64,000 nucleotides of DNA from NCBI GenBank assembly GCA_934532985.1, contig CAKTAV010000011.1:1-64000 (forward strand). The letters run 5' to 3'. The stretch is from an uncultured Butyricicoccus sp. Its GTDB lineage: Bacteria > Bacillota > Clostridia > Oscillospirales > Butyricicoccaceae. Positions within the stretch are counted from its first letter, which is position 1; every line of letters starts with the position of its first letter. The position numbers and the translations under genes were made by a program. This document shows positions 52,388 to 61,198 of this stretch, one piece after another. The notes under the pieces are model-generated. The model worked only from the letters and a program-made list of their open reading frames with translations. It was not told the origin of the DNA and searched no databases.

Positions 52388-52451
52388 TACAATGATATGA
52401 GTAAAAAAGAAAGAATGAATCGAAACAATCCCGAAGAAAGGACGTGATGGT

Positions 52452-53795
52452 ATGGATCTGATATTGAGTCAAAAATTAGGACTGACACAGGCAATGCAGA
52501 CGTCCATGCGTCTGCTTCAAATGAACAATCTCCAGCTTCGCAACTATATCGGCGAAATGATGACCAGCAACCCCGTTGTTGAGCTGGAATATCCAGAAAT
52601 CGACTACCGGCCCGGTCCATTTGACCGACAGTTCCGCTCGTCCCGCGTCAAGGATCCCTCCGACGGCGACGAACCCGTCTCCAAAGAGGACCTAATGAAG
52701 GACAAGGCGAGCACGCCCTCCGCACTCACTGATTTATTTTTACAGAGTGCCGCAATGGATTTACCCGAGCAGGAACAGCAGCTGATGGAATATCTGATCC
52801 GTTCACTGGATGAAAGCGGTTTCCTGAAGGAAGTGCCGGAGAGCATTGCCCAGCTGCATGGTGTGTCCGTCGCGCTGGTGCAGCACTGCATTCGCTTGCT
52901 GCAAACCATGGAACCGGCAGGCATCGGCGCTGCGGATCTCAAGGAATGTCTTCAGCTGCAATTGCAGCGTACCTCTCCGGAGGACACCATTGCCGCCGCC
53001 ATTGTCGAATCTCATCTGGAACAGCTGGCAAAGCTGCAATACAGTGCAATCGCCAAAGCACTGCAAGTGACCAAGGCACAGGTGGTGGAATCCTGTGAAC
53101 ACATCCGCATGCTATCTCCCCGTCCGCTGAACGGATTTTCCAGCGAGACGGTGACGCCCTATGTCATTCCGGATTTCTACATTGTCGAGGAGGAAGGACA
53201 GCTGCGCTGTCTGATGAACGACTATTATCTCCCGAAAATTACGGTAGATCCCTCCTATTGGGAGTTTATCCGCAATAAGACACTCTCCGCTGAAGACAGC
53301 GCCTACATAGAAAAGAATTACGATCAGGCCAATGAAATCACCAAATTTCTCGCCTATCGCAAGAGCACAATGCAGCGCGTGGTGGAATATATTCTCTCCA
53401 TTCAAAAAGCCTTTTTCCTACAGGGTCCAGGGCACCGCGTTGCCATGAGCAATCGTGACATTGCCGATGCGCTAGAGCTGCACGAATCTACCGTCAGCCG
53501 CGCGGTAAACGGCAAGTTTTTCGAATGTAAATGGGGCGTATTTCCGCTCAAATCGCTGTTTATGCACACCCTAAAGACCAATGAATCCGTCGCAGGCAAC
53601 TACGATCAGATTCTGCACAAGCTGGAACAGCTGATTGCCAGCGAGCTTCCCGGGCAGGCCTACAGCGATCAGCAGCTCTCTGAGTTGTTGGGAGAGAACA
53701 ACTTCCCCATCGCCCGCCGCACGGTCGCCAAATACCGTCAGCAGCTGGGCATTCCCTCCGCCAGCAAGCGCAAGCAAACCAACGCGAATCGGTAA
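52452..53795 (+). CDS. rpoN: RNA polymerase sigma-54 factor
   Basis: A 447-residue RpoN. The glutamine-rich region I that binds activators is MDLILSQKLGLTQAMQTSMRLLQM. The core-binding domain follows. The HTH is DIADALELHESTVSRAVNGKFFECKWGVFPL, and the RpoN box reads IARRTVAKYRQQLGIP near the C-terminus. AAAGGACGTGATGG precedes the ATG. It is next to a matching activator gene, implying a dedicated regulon elsewhere. Confidence 0.96.
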   Translation: MDLILSQKLGLTQAMQTSMRLLQMNNLQLRNYIGEMMTSNPVVELEYPEIDYRPGPFDRQFRSSRVKDPSDGDEPVSKEDLMKDKASTPSALTDLFLQSAAMDLPEQEQQLMEYLIRSLDESGFLKEVPESIAQLHGVSVALVQHCIRLLQTMEPAGIGAADLKECLQLQLQRTSPEDTIAAAIVESHLEQLAKLQYSAIAKALQVTKAQVVESCEHIRMLSPRPLNGFSSETVTPYVIPDFYIVEEEGQLRCLMNDYYLPKITVDPSYWEFIRNKTLSAEDSAYIEKNYDQANEITKFLAYRKSTMQRVVEYILSIQKAFFLQGPGHRVAMSNRDIADALELHESTVSRAVNGKFFECKWGVFPLKSLFMHTLKTNESVAGNYDQILHKLEQLIASELPGQAYSDQQLSELLGENNFPIARRTVAKYRQQLGIPSASKRKQTNANR

Positions 53796-53817
53796 CGATC
53801 GCTTACATCGTACACAA

Positions 53818-53857
53818 GCAGGCCGCATGGAGTATTCCTTGCGGTCTCTTTTTGTCC
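53818..53857 (+). terminator. Terminator of rpoN
   Basis: AGGCCGCATGG and CCTTGCGGTCT pair with G-U contacts, followed by CTTTTTG. Confidence 0.7.
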
Positions 53858-54027
53858 GGTTCCTTCTTTGCTGCAGCTTTTGTTGTTATCTGTCGCAATA
53901 CGGACAGAGGGCCCGCTGACGGACACATCCATCAACAGACCCCATGATCCACACCTTCATTGCCTTGTATTTTATCATTCTCATATGAGACGCTATATGC
54001 CCGGCGTCCTCATTTTTTTGCCAAAGC

Positions 54028-54945
54028 TCACTTCTGCTTCGCGGCTCCTGATTGATCTGGTTCCGTCGTTGTCTCTTTGGAGCTATCCTTTGTCAGCAGG
54101 TACAGAACGATGCCGCCAAGAACAATGACGCCGCCGATAAACTGATTGACACGCGGAATCTCCGAAAACAGAATCACACCCATAATTGTCGCAAACACCG
54201 GCTCGCCCAGCTTCGCCGTCGAGATATACGCCGCGCTGACATATTTCAGACCCCAGCTGAACACACTGTGGCCCAGCAGCGTACAGCAGACAACCATCGC
54301 CAAGATAAAGCCGAAATCGCTCGCGCTGTAGCCGGAAAGCGGCTGACCAGTGATGAGAATCAGCACCAGCAGTGTGATACACGCCGACGCATAGACGAAA
54401 AACGTGTACAAAATTGTTGAAATGATCTTTCGCTGTCCGCGTCCGATCAGCGTATAACCCGCGGAGAAAATCGCTGCCGCCAACGCCATCAGGTCACCGT
54501 AGACGATATTACTGCCGCCGCTGTTATCACCCGCAGCAATAATCAGACTCCCGACAAAAGCCAGTGCAATGCCAATCAGGCCGACCTTTGGAATTCTCTC
54601 CCGGAATACAAACAGCAGCACCAGCGCGACAAACAGCACCTCAGTATCCACCAACGCCGTGCTAGACGCAATGGACGTATACCGAATGCCGGTAAAATAC
54701 GTCGTGAAATGCATGCCGAGACAGGCGCCGCTGAGCAGGCACATGATAATATTATGCGGTTTAACCAAACGCAGTTCGTCGCGGTATTTCCACAGCACAA
54801 CCGGCAGCAGCACCAAGCTGGTAATCGCCATTCGGTACATGGAGGTTACCATCGTCGGCCCCAGAATCATACGCGAAAAAATCGACGCCGGGGACGAGAT
54901 GACAACCGCGAGCAAGATGATCAGCTTCGCTGTTTTCTCATTCAT
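54028..54945 (-). CDS. EamA/DMT-family exporter
   Basis: A 305-residue membrane protein with ten predicted helices in two EamA repeats (start to about 145, and about 150-290; LGEPVFATIMGVILFSEIP is a typical closing motif). Such proteins export amino acids or other metabolites; the substrate is unknown. Of three closely spaced ATGs, the one at 54945 has GGAG about nine bases upstream. A TTGTTT-17 bp-TATAAT promoter lies at 54981-55009. Confidence 0.88.
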   Translation of the reverse strand: MNEKTAKLIILLAVVISSPASIFSRMILGPTMVTSMYRMAITSLVLLPVVLWKYRDELRLVKPHNIIMCLLSGACLGMHFTTYFTGIRYTSIASSTALVDTEVLFVALVLLFVFRERIPKVGLIGIALAFVGSLIIAAGDNSGGSNIVYGDLMALAAAIFSAGYTLIGRGQRKIISTILYTFFVYASACITLLVLILITGQPLSGYSASDFGFILAMVVCCTLLGHSVFSWGLKYVSAAYISTAKLGEPVFATIMGVILFSEIPRVNQFIGGVIVLGGIVLYLLTKDSSKETTTEPDQSGAAKQK

Positions 54946-54980
54946 CGCTTTCATCTCCATTTTTCAATCAATCGATTATA

Positions 54981-55009
54981 ATTATAATCTCTTCCTTTGT
55001 CATAAACAA
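54981..55009 (-). promoter_or_regulatory. Promoter of the EamA gene
   Basis: On the minus strand TTGTTT (55009-55004) and TATAAT (54986-54981) are 17 bp apart. A second TATAAT abuts it at 54980-54975. Confidence 0.7.
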
Positions 55010-55350
55010 GTTTACAGCCAGGAAAGATGATTCCCAGCGCACTGCACCTGATATTTTGCACACACTTCAACAATTTTCCCCACCATTATGCCCATCCTCG
55101 CGTTTTCTCACCTCTATTTTCTATTCAACATTCCCAAAATCACATTTGCACTTTTTCATGCCCTCTTTGCTTTCTTTCGCCTAAACGACGAAAGCAATTG
55201 ATTTTTGTCGTTTGTTGCAGTACCATAGGTTTCAGCAAGAAAAAATTATGCGACTTGTATAAATTCTAACCGTGTCAACATGACAAGCTATACAGAGCCT
55301 GTCTTTCTTTTCCGTCCCACTTTGGCGGAAATGATATTTTTCAACTGGAT
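55010..55350. other. AT-rich intergenic region upstream of the 54-residue ORF
   Basis: No credible gene. A short inverted repeat (TGTCAACATGACA at 55273-55285) and a TATAAA at 55257-55262 are present, but no complete promoter could be assigned. Confidence 0.4.
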
Positions 55351-55364
55351 GTGAGGTGATTCCA

Positions 55365-55529
55365 ATGGGTCTGTTATACGATTTGACGATTAATCGTCCA
55401 AAGTCGGACCCGCAGAAAGAAGCTTCCGCTTCGGAGAGCGTCATTCGCCCTCTGCATCCGGAGGACAAGTGTTCCACCGCCAGCTATGCAAATGTCCTGT
55501 TTGCATCTCCGCTTGCGATGAAATCTTGA
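55365..55529 (+). CDS. Small ORF of 54 residues, unknown
   Basis: A short frame starting MGLLYDLTINRPKSDPQKEA and ending ANVLFASPLAMKS. GAGGTG seven bases upstream of the ATG gives it a good ribosome site. The product is soluble-looking, with an acidic middle and one cysteine. I do not recognise it. A stable hairpin (GCGGAAAACACGC with its complement) starts about ten bases after the stop, and a terminator follows 220 bp later. The composition resembles neighbouring genes more than the AT-rich spacer upstream, which supports coding. Confidence 0.5.
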   Translation: MGLLYDLTINRPKSDPQKEASASESVIRPLHPEDKCSTASYANVLFASPLAMKS

Positions 55530-55535
55530 TGTCAC

Positions 55536-55576
55536 TCCGCGGAAAACACGCATACTCTCTCTCCGCGTGTTTTCTG
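55536..55576 (+). other. Stable hairpin after the small ORF
   Basis: GCGGAAAACACGC and GCGTGTTTTCTGC pair (one G-U) around an 11-13 base loop. No T-run follows. Confidence 0.55.
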
Positions 55577-55744
55577 CAAAACGCATACTTTCATATGGAC
55601 TTTGGGACTGCCTGTGTTTGATTTCGTAATTTGTCTCCGTTTTCGGCGAGATGGAGCACATATTTCCTTTGCAGCAAACACGTTGGTTTTCCCCGTTTCC
55701 AATACGAGCGCTTCTGTTGCGGGCAGAGCGCTCATCCGATAGCG

Positions 55745-55790
55745 GCACACAGCATTGGTATTTCCCTTGCTGTGTGTTTTCTTTTATCTG
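55745..55790 (+). terminator. Terminator on the + strand
   Basis: CACACAGCA and TGCTGTGTG pair, then TTTTCTTTTAT. It would end any transcript through the small ORF. Confidence 0.7.
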
Positions 55791-55805
55791 TCATTTCAAA
55801 ATAGA

Positions 55806-55843
55806 CACAAAAAGGGTTTGAGCAACGCTCAAACCCTTTCTCT
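55806..55843 (-). terminator. Terminator of the M15 peptidase gene
   Basis: AAAGGGTTTGAGC pairs perfectly with GCTCAAACCCTTT; the minus strand continues TTTTTTG. Confidence 0.85.
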
Positions 55844-55850
55844 TTGTTTC

Positions 55851-57413
55851 TTACGTTCCGAAATACGAGAAGTGCATGTAGTCCTTCTTACTGTTCCACG
55901 TACCACCCCAGACGAAGCCGTACTTATTGAAAATCGCAACTACATCGCTGTCCGCCGCGATGGAATACGGATCCTCTCCCGGACGCCAATACGAACCGGT
56001 CAACGCGGTGCCGTCATTGCTGCACATGTAGTTCTCGTTCCAGTTGATGTCAATCGCCAGGCCCAAGCAGTGCTCGGACGACGAGTTGTCGCCGCGCCAG
56101 TTATATCCGCCAATGTCCTTGATCGGGAACTGTTCCTTGCTCTCATAGATCTCCTGGAAGATCTGCTTGACGGTATCAGCGATACCGCTGTTCACCGTCA
56201 GCGATGTGGTGGACGATACCTTTTTGCCGCCTGACAGCTTCCAGATCGGGATGGTGATCGTCGTCTGGTGGCTGACTGCCTCGGCTTCGCTGGAGTAGCG
56301 ATGATAGGTCGAGCCTGCGCCGAATATTCTCGCGCAGCGGCTCTCATAGCTTTCTCCCGCAAACGCCAGTCCGCGCTCAGCTACCGACTCAATATCATTC
56401 GTGCTCACCGTCTTATTCGGACGATAGATTACGGAATTCTTGATCTCCTCCGTCACGCGCAGGCGTGTAGTGGATTTGGTCGAGCCGATCAAGCGGCCAT
56501 CGCAGTCAAATGCATCGACGGACCAGTACCAGTTTCCGACCTTCTTCTGCACACACTCCGGAATGATGGATTCCATTCGACTGTCCTCGCTGGACGAAAC
56601 CAGATCAATATACACCGGCTTCTCTGCGAAGTTTTTCTTTTCATAATAGTACACGCGATAGCTGTCGGCATCACAGTTCGACCAGCTGACGCGATCCTGT
56701 CCGGAATGGGTGGACAGCGCACGAACGGTATCGCTGCTGCTCTCCATCGTGTCATTGCGTCCCACGGCCGCCGCTCGATACGCCGCGATGACCAGATCTT
56801 CACTGGTCGCCTCTTTTTTTATGCCAATCGAGCCCTTTTTACTCAGGCTAGTGACACCCTCCAAAACAAAATACGCGTTGGCCTCTCGCGCCCACTTGGC
56901 CACCGAGTCGCCGTCGCGGCAGCTGGTCAGCAGCTCCGTAATCTGGTTCTGCGACAAGCTGACATTGCGTCCCGCCGTGTCCAGCGCGCGGTACAGCATG
57001 GTATTCATCAGCTGTACGCTGGCGGTTTCATCCGGCTGAAACAGGCTGCCCGCCTCATTCTTGCCGTTGGTCAGACCCAGCACCCAAGCCAGTCGGACAT
57101 CGTCGTTCTCGGTGTCGCTGAATGGGCACTCGTTCAGCCGTTCTCCGGCCTTTTTCACCAGTGCATCATAGTCCACGCCTTTGACCGATGCGTATACACG
57201 CACCGCAACCGAGCACAGCTGTTCACGGGTAATCGGCTGCTCCGCCGACACCTGATCCAAACTGGGAGGAAGCAGATTGGCTTGATCCGCCACTTCGACC
57301 GCTTCCGCCGTTGCATCATCGTCTACATCAACCAGCTCCACGGCAGATCCGCTCACGGAAGTCAGCGCACACAGGCACGCCACCGTCGCACAGCACAAAA
57401 ATTTATGTCTCAA
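55851..57413 (-). CDS. Secreted M15-family (VanY/DacB-like) D-Ala-D-Ala carboxypeptidase with SLH-like region
   Basis: A 520-residue exported protein. A signal peptide (residues 1-24, CCATVACLCALTSVSGSA) is followed by two or three degenerate S-layer-homology-like repeats (ITREQLCSVAVRVYASVKG, FQPDETASVQLMNTMLYRAL). A beta-rich middle comes next, and a C-terminal M15 peptidase carries the zinc residues in SEHCLGLAIDIN and DYMHFSYFG. It probably trims peptidoglycan stem peptides at the cell surface. TTG at 57413 is preferred because GGAG lies eight bases upstream, while the ATG at 57434 precedes that ribosome site. Confidence 0.8.
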   Translation of the reverse strand: MRHKFLCCATVACLCALTSVSGSAVELVDVDDDATAEAVEVADQANLLPPSLDQVSAEQPITREQLCSVAVRVYASVKGVDYDALVKKAGERLNECPFSDTENDDVRLAWVLGLTNGKNEAGSLFQPDETASVQLMNTMLYRALDTAGRNVSLSQNQITELLTSCRDGDSVAKWAREANAYFVLEGVTSLSKKGSIGIKKEATSEDLVIAAYRAAAVGRNDTMESSSDTVRALSTHSGQDRVSWSNCDADSYRVYYYEKKNFAEKPVYIDLVSSSEDSRMESIIPECVQKKVGNWYWSVDAFDCDGRLIGSTKSTTRLRVTEEIKNSVIYRPNKTVSTNDIESVAERGLAFAGESYESRCARIFGAGSTYHRYSSEAEAVSHQTTITIPIWKLSGGKKVSSTTSLTVNSGIADTVKQIFQEIYESKEQFPIKDIGGYNWRGDNSSSEHCLGLAIDINWNENYMCSNDGTALTGSYWRPGEDPYSIAADSDVVAIFNKYGFVWGGTWNSKKDYMHFSYFGT

Positions 57414-57540
57414 TTCTTCTGCTCCTTTCCTCATAGTTACATAGTATTATACCATGTTTCCACAGGGCAGAAAAGAGAATTCATGAAATTCTGTACTGTT
57501 TTTCGCGGTACTTTTTTCACTTATCCGGGCTATTCGTGTA

Positions 57541-58989
57541 TTATTCCACAGTACGGATACCCAGGGTATTCGTGCTCGGCGCCTCACCGGCCGGCAGGCC
57601 CGCCGTGTACACCAGAAGCTCGCCCTTCTTTGCCAGTCCCTCTTCGCACACGATCTGCATAACCTTATGCACCTGACGTTCTCCGGCCGCCATGTCCGGG
57701 AAACCCATCGGCAGAACGCCGAACTGAAGCGTCATCTGGCGCCGGGTCTTCTTGCTCGGCGACAGACCAACAATACGAATCTGCGGGTGCAGGCAGGATA
57801 CCGCGCGCACCGTTCGTCCGCTCATAGTAACTGCACCAATAACGGCTGCGTTCAAGCGCTCCGCTGCCGTGACAGCTGCCAGCGCAATCTCCGAAGAAAT
57901 CGAGTCGTTGCCAGTATCCATCTTGCGGAACTCCTCTCGGGTCTGTCGGCGCAAGGTGTAGTGTACGGCTGCCTCCGCGTTGCTGACAATCGAGCGCATT
58001 GCGTCCACCGTCTCCACCGGATATTCGCCGACCGAGGTCTCACCGGACAGCATAACCGCCGTCGTACCGTCAAATACCGCGTTGGCGACGTCGGATACCT
58101 CCGCACGCGTCGGGCGCGGGCTGGTGGTCATGGAATCCAGCATCTGTGTCGCCGTGATGACAATACGACCCTTGGCGACTGCGTGCTTAATCAGCGACTT
58201 CTGCAAAATCGGCAAACGGTCAAATTCAATCTCAACGCCCATATCGCCGCGGGCAACCATGATACCGTCCACTTCCTCCAGAATGCTGTCCAGATTCATG
58301 CAGCCTTCCTGATTTTCCAGCTTGGCAATAATCTGTACGCGGCCCAATGCGCCCGCCTCACCCAGCAGCTGCTTGAGCTCACGAATATCGTCGGCGCTGC
58401 GCACAAACGAAGCGGCAACAAAGTCCAAATCCTCGTCGCAGCCAAACAGAATGTCCTTGCGGTCTGCCTCGCTGATATACGGCAGCTCCAGATGACATCC
58501 CGGAATGTTCAGCGACTTACGGTTTTTCAGCTCACCGCTGTTTTCTACGCGGCACACAACATCCTCGCCGTCGATATGATCCACCGTCAGCGAAATTTTG
58601 CCGTCGTCCAGCAAAATCGTCGTGCCTGGCTTTACTTCCTTCGACAGATACGGATAGGTAATTGCCGCACCGTTCGCGTCACCTTCGCGATCTTCTGCGT
58701 ACAGCGTAAACATCTGCCCTTCTTCCAGTTGTGCCACACCGTCCTTGAGCAGCGTGATGCGAATTTCCGGACCGCGGGTGTCCATCAGAATGCCGATCGG
58801 CATACCGGTCTTTTTCTCTACCTCACGCACCATCTGAATGCGGCGGCGATGCTCCTCCTGCGAGCCATGACTAAAGTTCAGTCGTGCGACATTCATTCCG
58901 GCCGCAGCCATCTGTTCCAGCACGCCCGGCTTGTCGGTTGCCGGTCCTAACGTACAAATAATCTTGGTTCTGTGAAACTCCTGAATCAC
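57541..58989 (-). CDS. pyk: Pyruvate kinase
   Basis: A 482-residue enzyme making pyruvate and ATP from PEP and ADP. TKIICTLGPATD, NFSHGSQEEHRRRI, MDTRGPEIR, AKLENQEG (metal ligands) and MVARGDMGVE are intact. It lacks the extra C-terminal PEP-utiliser domain of Bacillus pyruvate kinase. The start is GTG at 58989 with AGGAGG nine bases upstream; the longer frame has no ribosome site. A likely -10 TATAAT is at 59105-59100. Confidence 0.96.
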   Translation of the reverse strand: MIQEFHRTKIICTLGPATDKPGVLEQMAAAGMNVARLNFSHGSQEEHRRRIQMVREVEKKTGMPIGILMDTRGPEIRITLLKDGVAQLEEGQMFTLYAEDREGDANGAAITYPYLSKEVKPGTTILLDDGKISLTVDHIDGEDVVCRVENSGELKNRKSLNIPGCHLELPYISEADRKDILFGCDEDLDFVAASFVRSADDIRELKQLLGEAGALGRVQIIAKLENQEGCMNLDSILEEVDGIMVARGDMGVEIEFDRLPILQKSLIKHAVAKGRIVITATQMLDSMTTSPRPTRAEVSDVANAVFDGTTAVMLSGETSVGEYPVETVDAMRSIVSNAEAAVHYTLRRQTREEFRKMDTGNDSISSEIALAAVTAAERLNAAVIGAVTMSGRTVRAVSCLHPQIRIVGLSPSKKTRRQMTLQFGVLPMGFPDMAAGERQVHKVMQIVCEEGLAKKGELLVYTAGLPAGEAPSTNTLGIRTVE

Positions 58990-59353
58990 TTGCCTGTGCC
59001 TCCTGTTCCTATTTCCTTGGCGGCAGGTCGGCTCACTTTGCAGCATTCGCTGCCTGTCAATAAGTGCGCATCATCCGCCTTTTTTCCTACTGTTTGCTTA
59101 TTATATCACGTTCTGTGTCCACAAAAAAGGGGCTTTTCCAAAACTTAACCATTTCCGTTTCATTTTCATTACTTTCCCTCATATTCCGTCAACTTCCCCT
59201 GTTGCCTTGGTCAATTCCCCCTTTCATTTTCCCCGCTTGTCTCCCGTTCCATCCCCGGAAGGCATAGAAAAAACAGACACCCTGCAAGCGCAATGTCCGC
59301 ATTCAGAATCGCGCCGCAGAGCATCTGTAACTAGCCCAAAGAGTCAAGCAGCC
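58990..59353. other. Intergenic region upstream of pyk
   Basis: Contains the pyk ribosome site and a TATAAT on the minus strand (59105-59100) with a weak -35. The part nearest the next gene shows no clear terminator or ORF. Confidence 0.4.
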
Positions 59354-59932
59354 TTATCGCTGCTCCGAGAATTTCTGATGGATGAACTCCTGAATAACCG
59401 CCACAGCGCCGTCTACACCCAGCTCGCCGACATCCAAGCAGAGGTCGTAATTGGAGGCCTTCCCCCACTCCTCACCGGTATAGAATTTCTGGAACTCCAT
59501 ACGCTTCTGGTCGGTCTCCTCCACCAGCTCCTCCGCCTTTTCCAGCGTGGACTGATGCGCCTCGCTGATGTTCCGGACGCGGGTGTCAAAGTCCGCAAAC
59601 AGGAAGATACGGCAGGTCTCCGGCTGATCGCGGAACACATAGTTGCCGCAGCGGCCGATTACCACGCAATCCTGTCCGCCCAGCACGTTGCGTAGCGCAC
59701 GAATCGGCGTCTGAAAAACATCGGATTCTCCCCCTCCGGCAACAATCGCGTACAGCAGGCTATTGACCGGCTTTTCACGGAAAAAATTCGGCGTGCGCTC
59801 GTACAGTCCATTTTCCTTGGCCATACAAACCATCGCGCGCTTATCATACAGCGGGATACCGTAAAACTCCGCCAGCTTTTTTCCGACCACATCGCCATTG
59901 CAGCCGCACTCTCGGGCAATCGTGATAATCAT
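59354..59932 (-). CDS. Cytidylate kinase-like family protein
   Basis: A 192-residue P-loop-related protein of the Cytidylate_kin2 type. The N-terminal IITIARECGCNGDVVGKKLAE replaces the classical Walker A. CVVIGRCGNYVF and FLFADFDTRVRNI follow, and the C-terminal ASNYDLCLDVGELG is characteristic. True cytidylate kinases are longer and differ; these proteins are common in Clostridia with no assigned substrate. It lies 33 bp downstream of lrgB on the same strand. Confidence 0.85.
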   Translation of the reverse strand: MIITIARECGCNGDVVGKKLAEFYGIPLYDKRAMVCMAKENGLYERTPNFFREKPVNSLLYAIVAGGGESDVFQTPIRALRNVLGGQDCVVIGRCGNYVFRDQPETCRIFLFADFDTRVRNISEAHQSTLEKAEELVEETDQKRMEFQKFYTGEEWGKASNYDLCLDVGELGVDGAVAVIQEFIHQKFSEQR

Positions 59933-59965
59933 TTGTAAGCTCCTCCTTTTCTATTGCATCTTATG

Positions 59966-60658
59966 TTACATAAAGGACGCAAACACCGATGCGCCAACGA
60001 CCGTCAGCAGACCCGCCACCGCAATGGACAGGCTGCTCATCGCCCCCTCAACTTCACCCATTTCCATCGCCCGCGTCGTGCCGATCGCGTGCGACGCCGA
60101 GCCAATCCCAATACCACGCGCAATCGGGTCATGAATGTGCGCCAGCTTGCACACCGTGCTGGCAAGCATATTGCCCAGCACACCGGTGATAATAATAACC
60201 GCAACCGTGATTGTCACATAGCCGCCCAGCTCCTCCGAGACGCCCATGCCGATCGCCGTCGTGATAGACTTCGGCAGCAGTGTGACATATTCCTCATGCG
60301 TCAGTCCAAACAGCTTCGCCAGTACCAGAACGCTCACCAGAGAGGTCAGCACACCGGCGACAATACCGCCGACAATCGCCTTCCAGTTTTCTCGCAGCAG
60401 CGTGAGCTGCTGATACAGCGGAACGGCAAGACATACCGTCGCCGGTGTGAGCAGATAGCTGAGATACTGCGCACTCTGATAATAGGTATCATAATCCATG
60501 CCGATGAGAACCAGCACGGCGATGGTCACCGCCACGGCAATCAACAGCGGGTTACATATCGCAAGACGGGTTTTCCTGCGCAGCACAATGCCGAGACCAT
60601 AGGTCGCAAGGCTGATCATCACACCGAAAAAGGTGCACTGCGTCAAAAGATCACTCAT
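59966..60658 (-). CDS. lrgB: LrgB/CidB-family membrane protein
   Basis: A 230-residue protein with about seven membrane segments. PKSITTAIGMGVSEELGG and HDPIARGIGIGSASHAIGTTRAMEMGEVEGAMSSLSIAVAG are LrgB signatures. With LrgA it forms an inner-membrane system tied to murein hydrolase control or pyruvate uptake, depending on species. Its start overlaps the end of lrgA by eight bases. No lytS/lytR sensor pair is adjacent. Confidence 0.93.
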   Translation of the reverse strand: MSDLLTQCTFFGVMISLATYGLGIVLRRKTRLAICNPLLIAVAVTIAVLVLIGMDYDTYYQSAQYLSYLLTPATVCLAVPLYQQLTLLRENWKAIVGGIVAGVLTSLVSVLVLAKLFGLTHEEYVTLLPKSITTAIGMGVSEELGGYVTITVAVIIITGVLGNMLASTVCKLAHIHDPIARGIGIGSASHAIGTTRAMEMGEVEGAMSSLSIAVAGLLTVVGASVFASFM

Positions 60659-61016
60659 CGTCCGACACCTGCTTTCCCAATCGACGGATGCCCTGCGTCA
60701 CCCAACCGGCGACAACCATGACCAGCACCGTCGTTACTACCGTGATAACCGCCACCGGAAGCAATACCGGCTTGAGTACGCCCCACGCCGACAGCAGTCC
60801 AACACCCGCCGGAATAAACATCAGCGGCATAATCTCAATCAAAAACCGACTTGTCTGGTTGACCTGCTCCAATCGAATTACGCCGGCAATCAGACATACC
60901 AGCATCAAAACCAATCCGTAAATGCTGCTCGGAATGGGCAGCGGCAAGAGAACGTGGAGCACTTCACCAAGGAAGGAAATCAGCAGTATAATTCCAAATT
61001 CTTTGATCAGTGTCAT
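60651..61016 (-). CDS. lrgA: LrgA/CidA-family holin-like protein
   Basis: A 121-residue protein with four membrane segments. LLPLPIPSSIYGLVLML and FIPAGVGLLSAWGVLKP are typical of CidA/LrgA holin-like proteins. It is the first gene of the lrgA-lrgB pair, translationally coupled by an 8-bp overlap. Confidence 0.92.
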   Translation of the reverse strand: MTLIKEFGIILLISFLGEVLHVLLPLPIPSSIYGLVLMLVCLIAGVIRLEQVNQTSRFLIEIMPLMFIPAGVGLLSAWGVLKPVLLPVAVITVVTTVLVMVVAGWVTQGIRRLGKQVSDDE

Positions 61017-61127
61017 TGTTTCTCATCCCCTTCCTCTCGTGTTTATTATCATCTTATGATACCACTCAGAAAAAGGAGATAACAGGGCAATCCTATCCAA
61101 TTTTCCCCGCTATTTCGGAAAAAGTTT

Positions 61128-61174
61128 TAACAGGCTGCCTGACACACAGGTAGTTCCTCCGTTGGTCAGGCAGC
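61128..61174 (-). terminator. Hairpin after the formate/nitrite channel gene
   Basis: GGCTGCCTGAC and GTCAGGCAGCC pair around a 22-base loop. The minus strand continues TGTTAAAACTTTTT, so the U-tract is imperfect. Confidence 0.6.
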
Positions 61175-61198
61175 CTTGGTGAATTATGTAACCTTATT

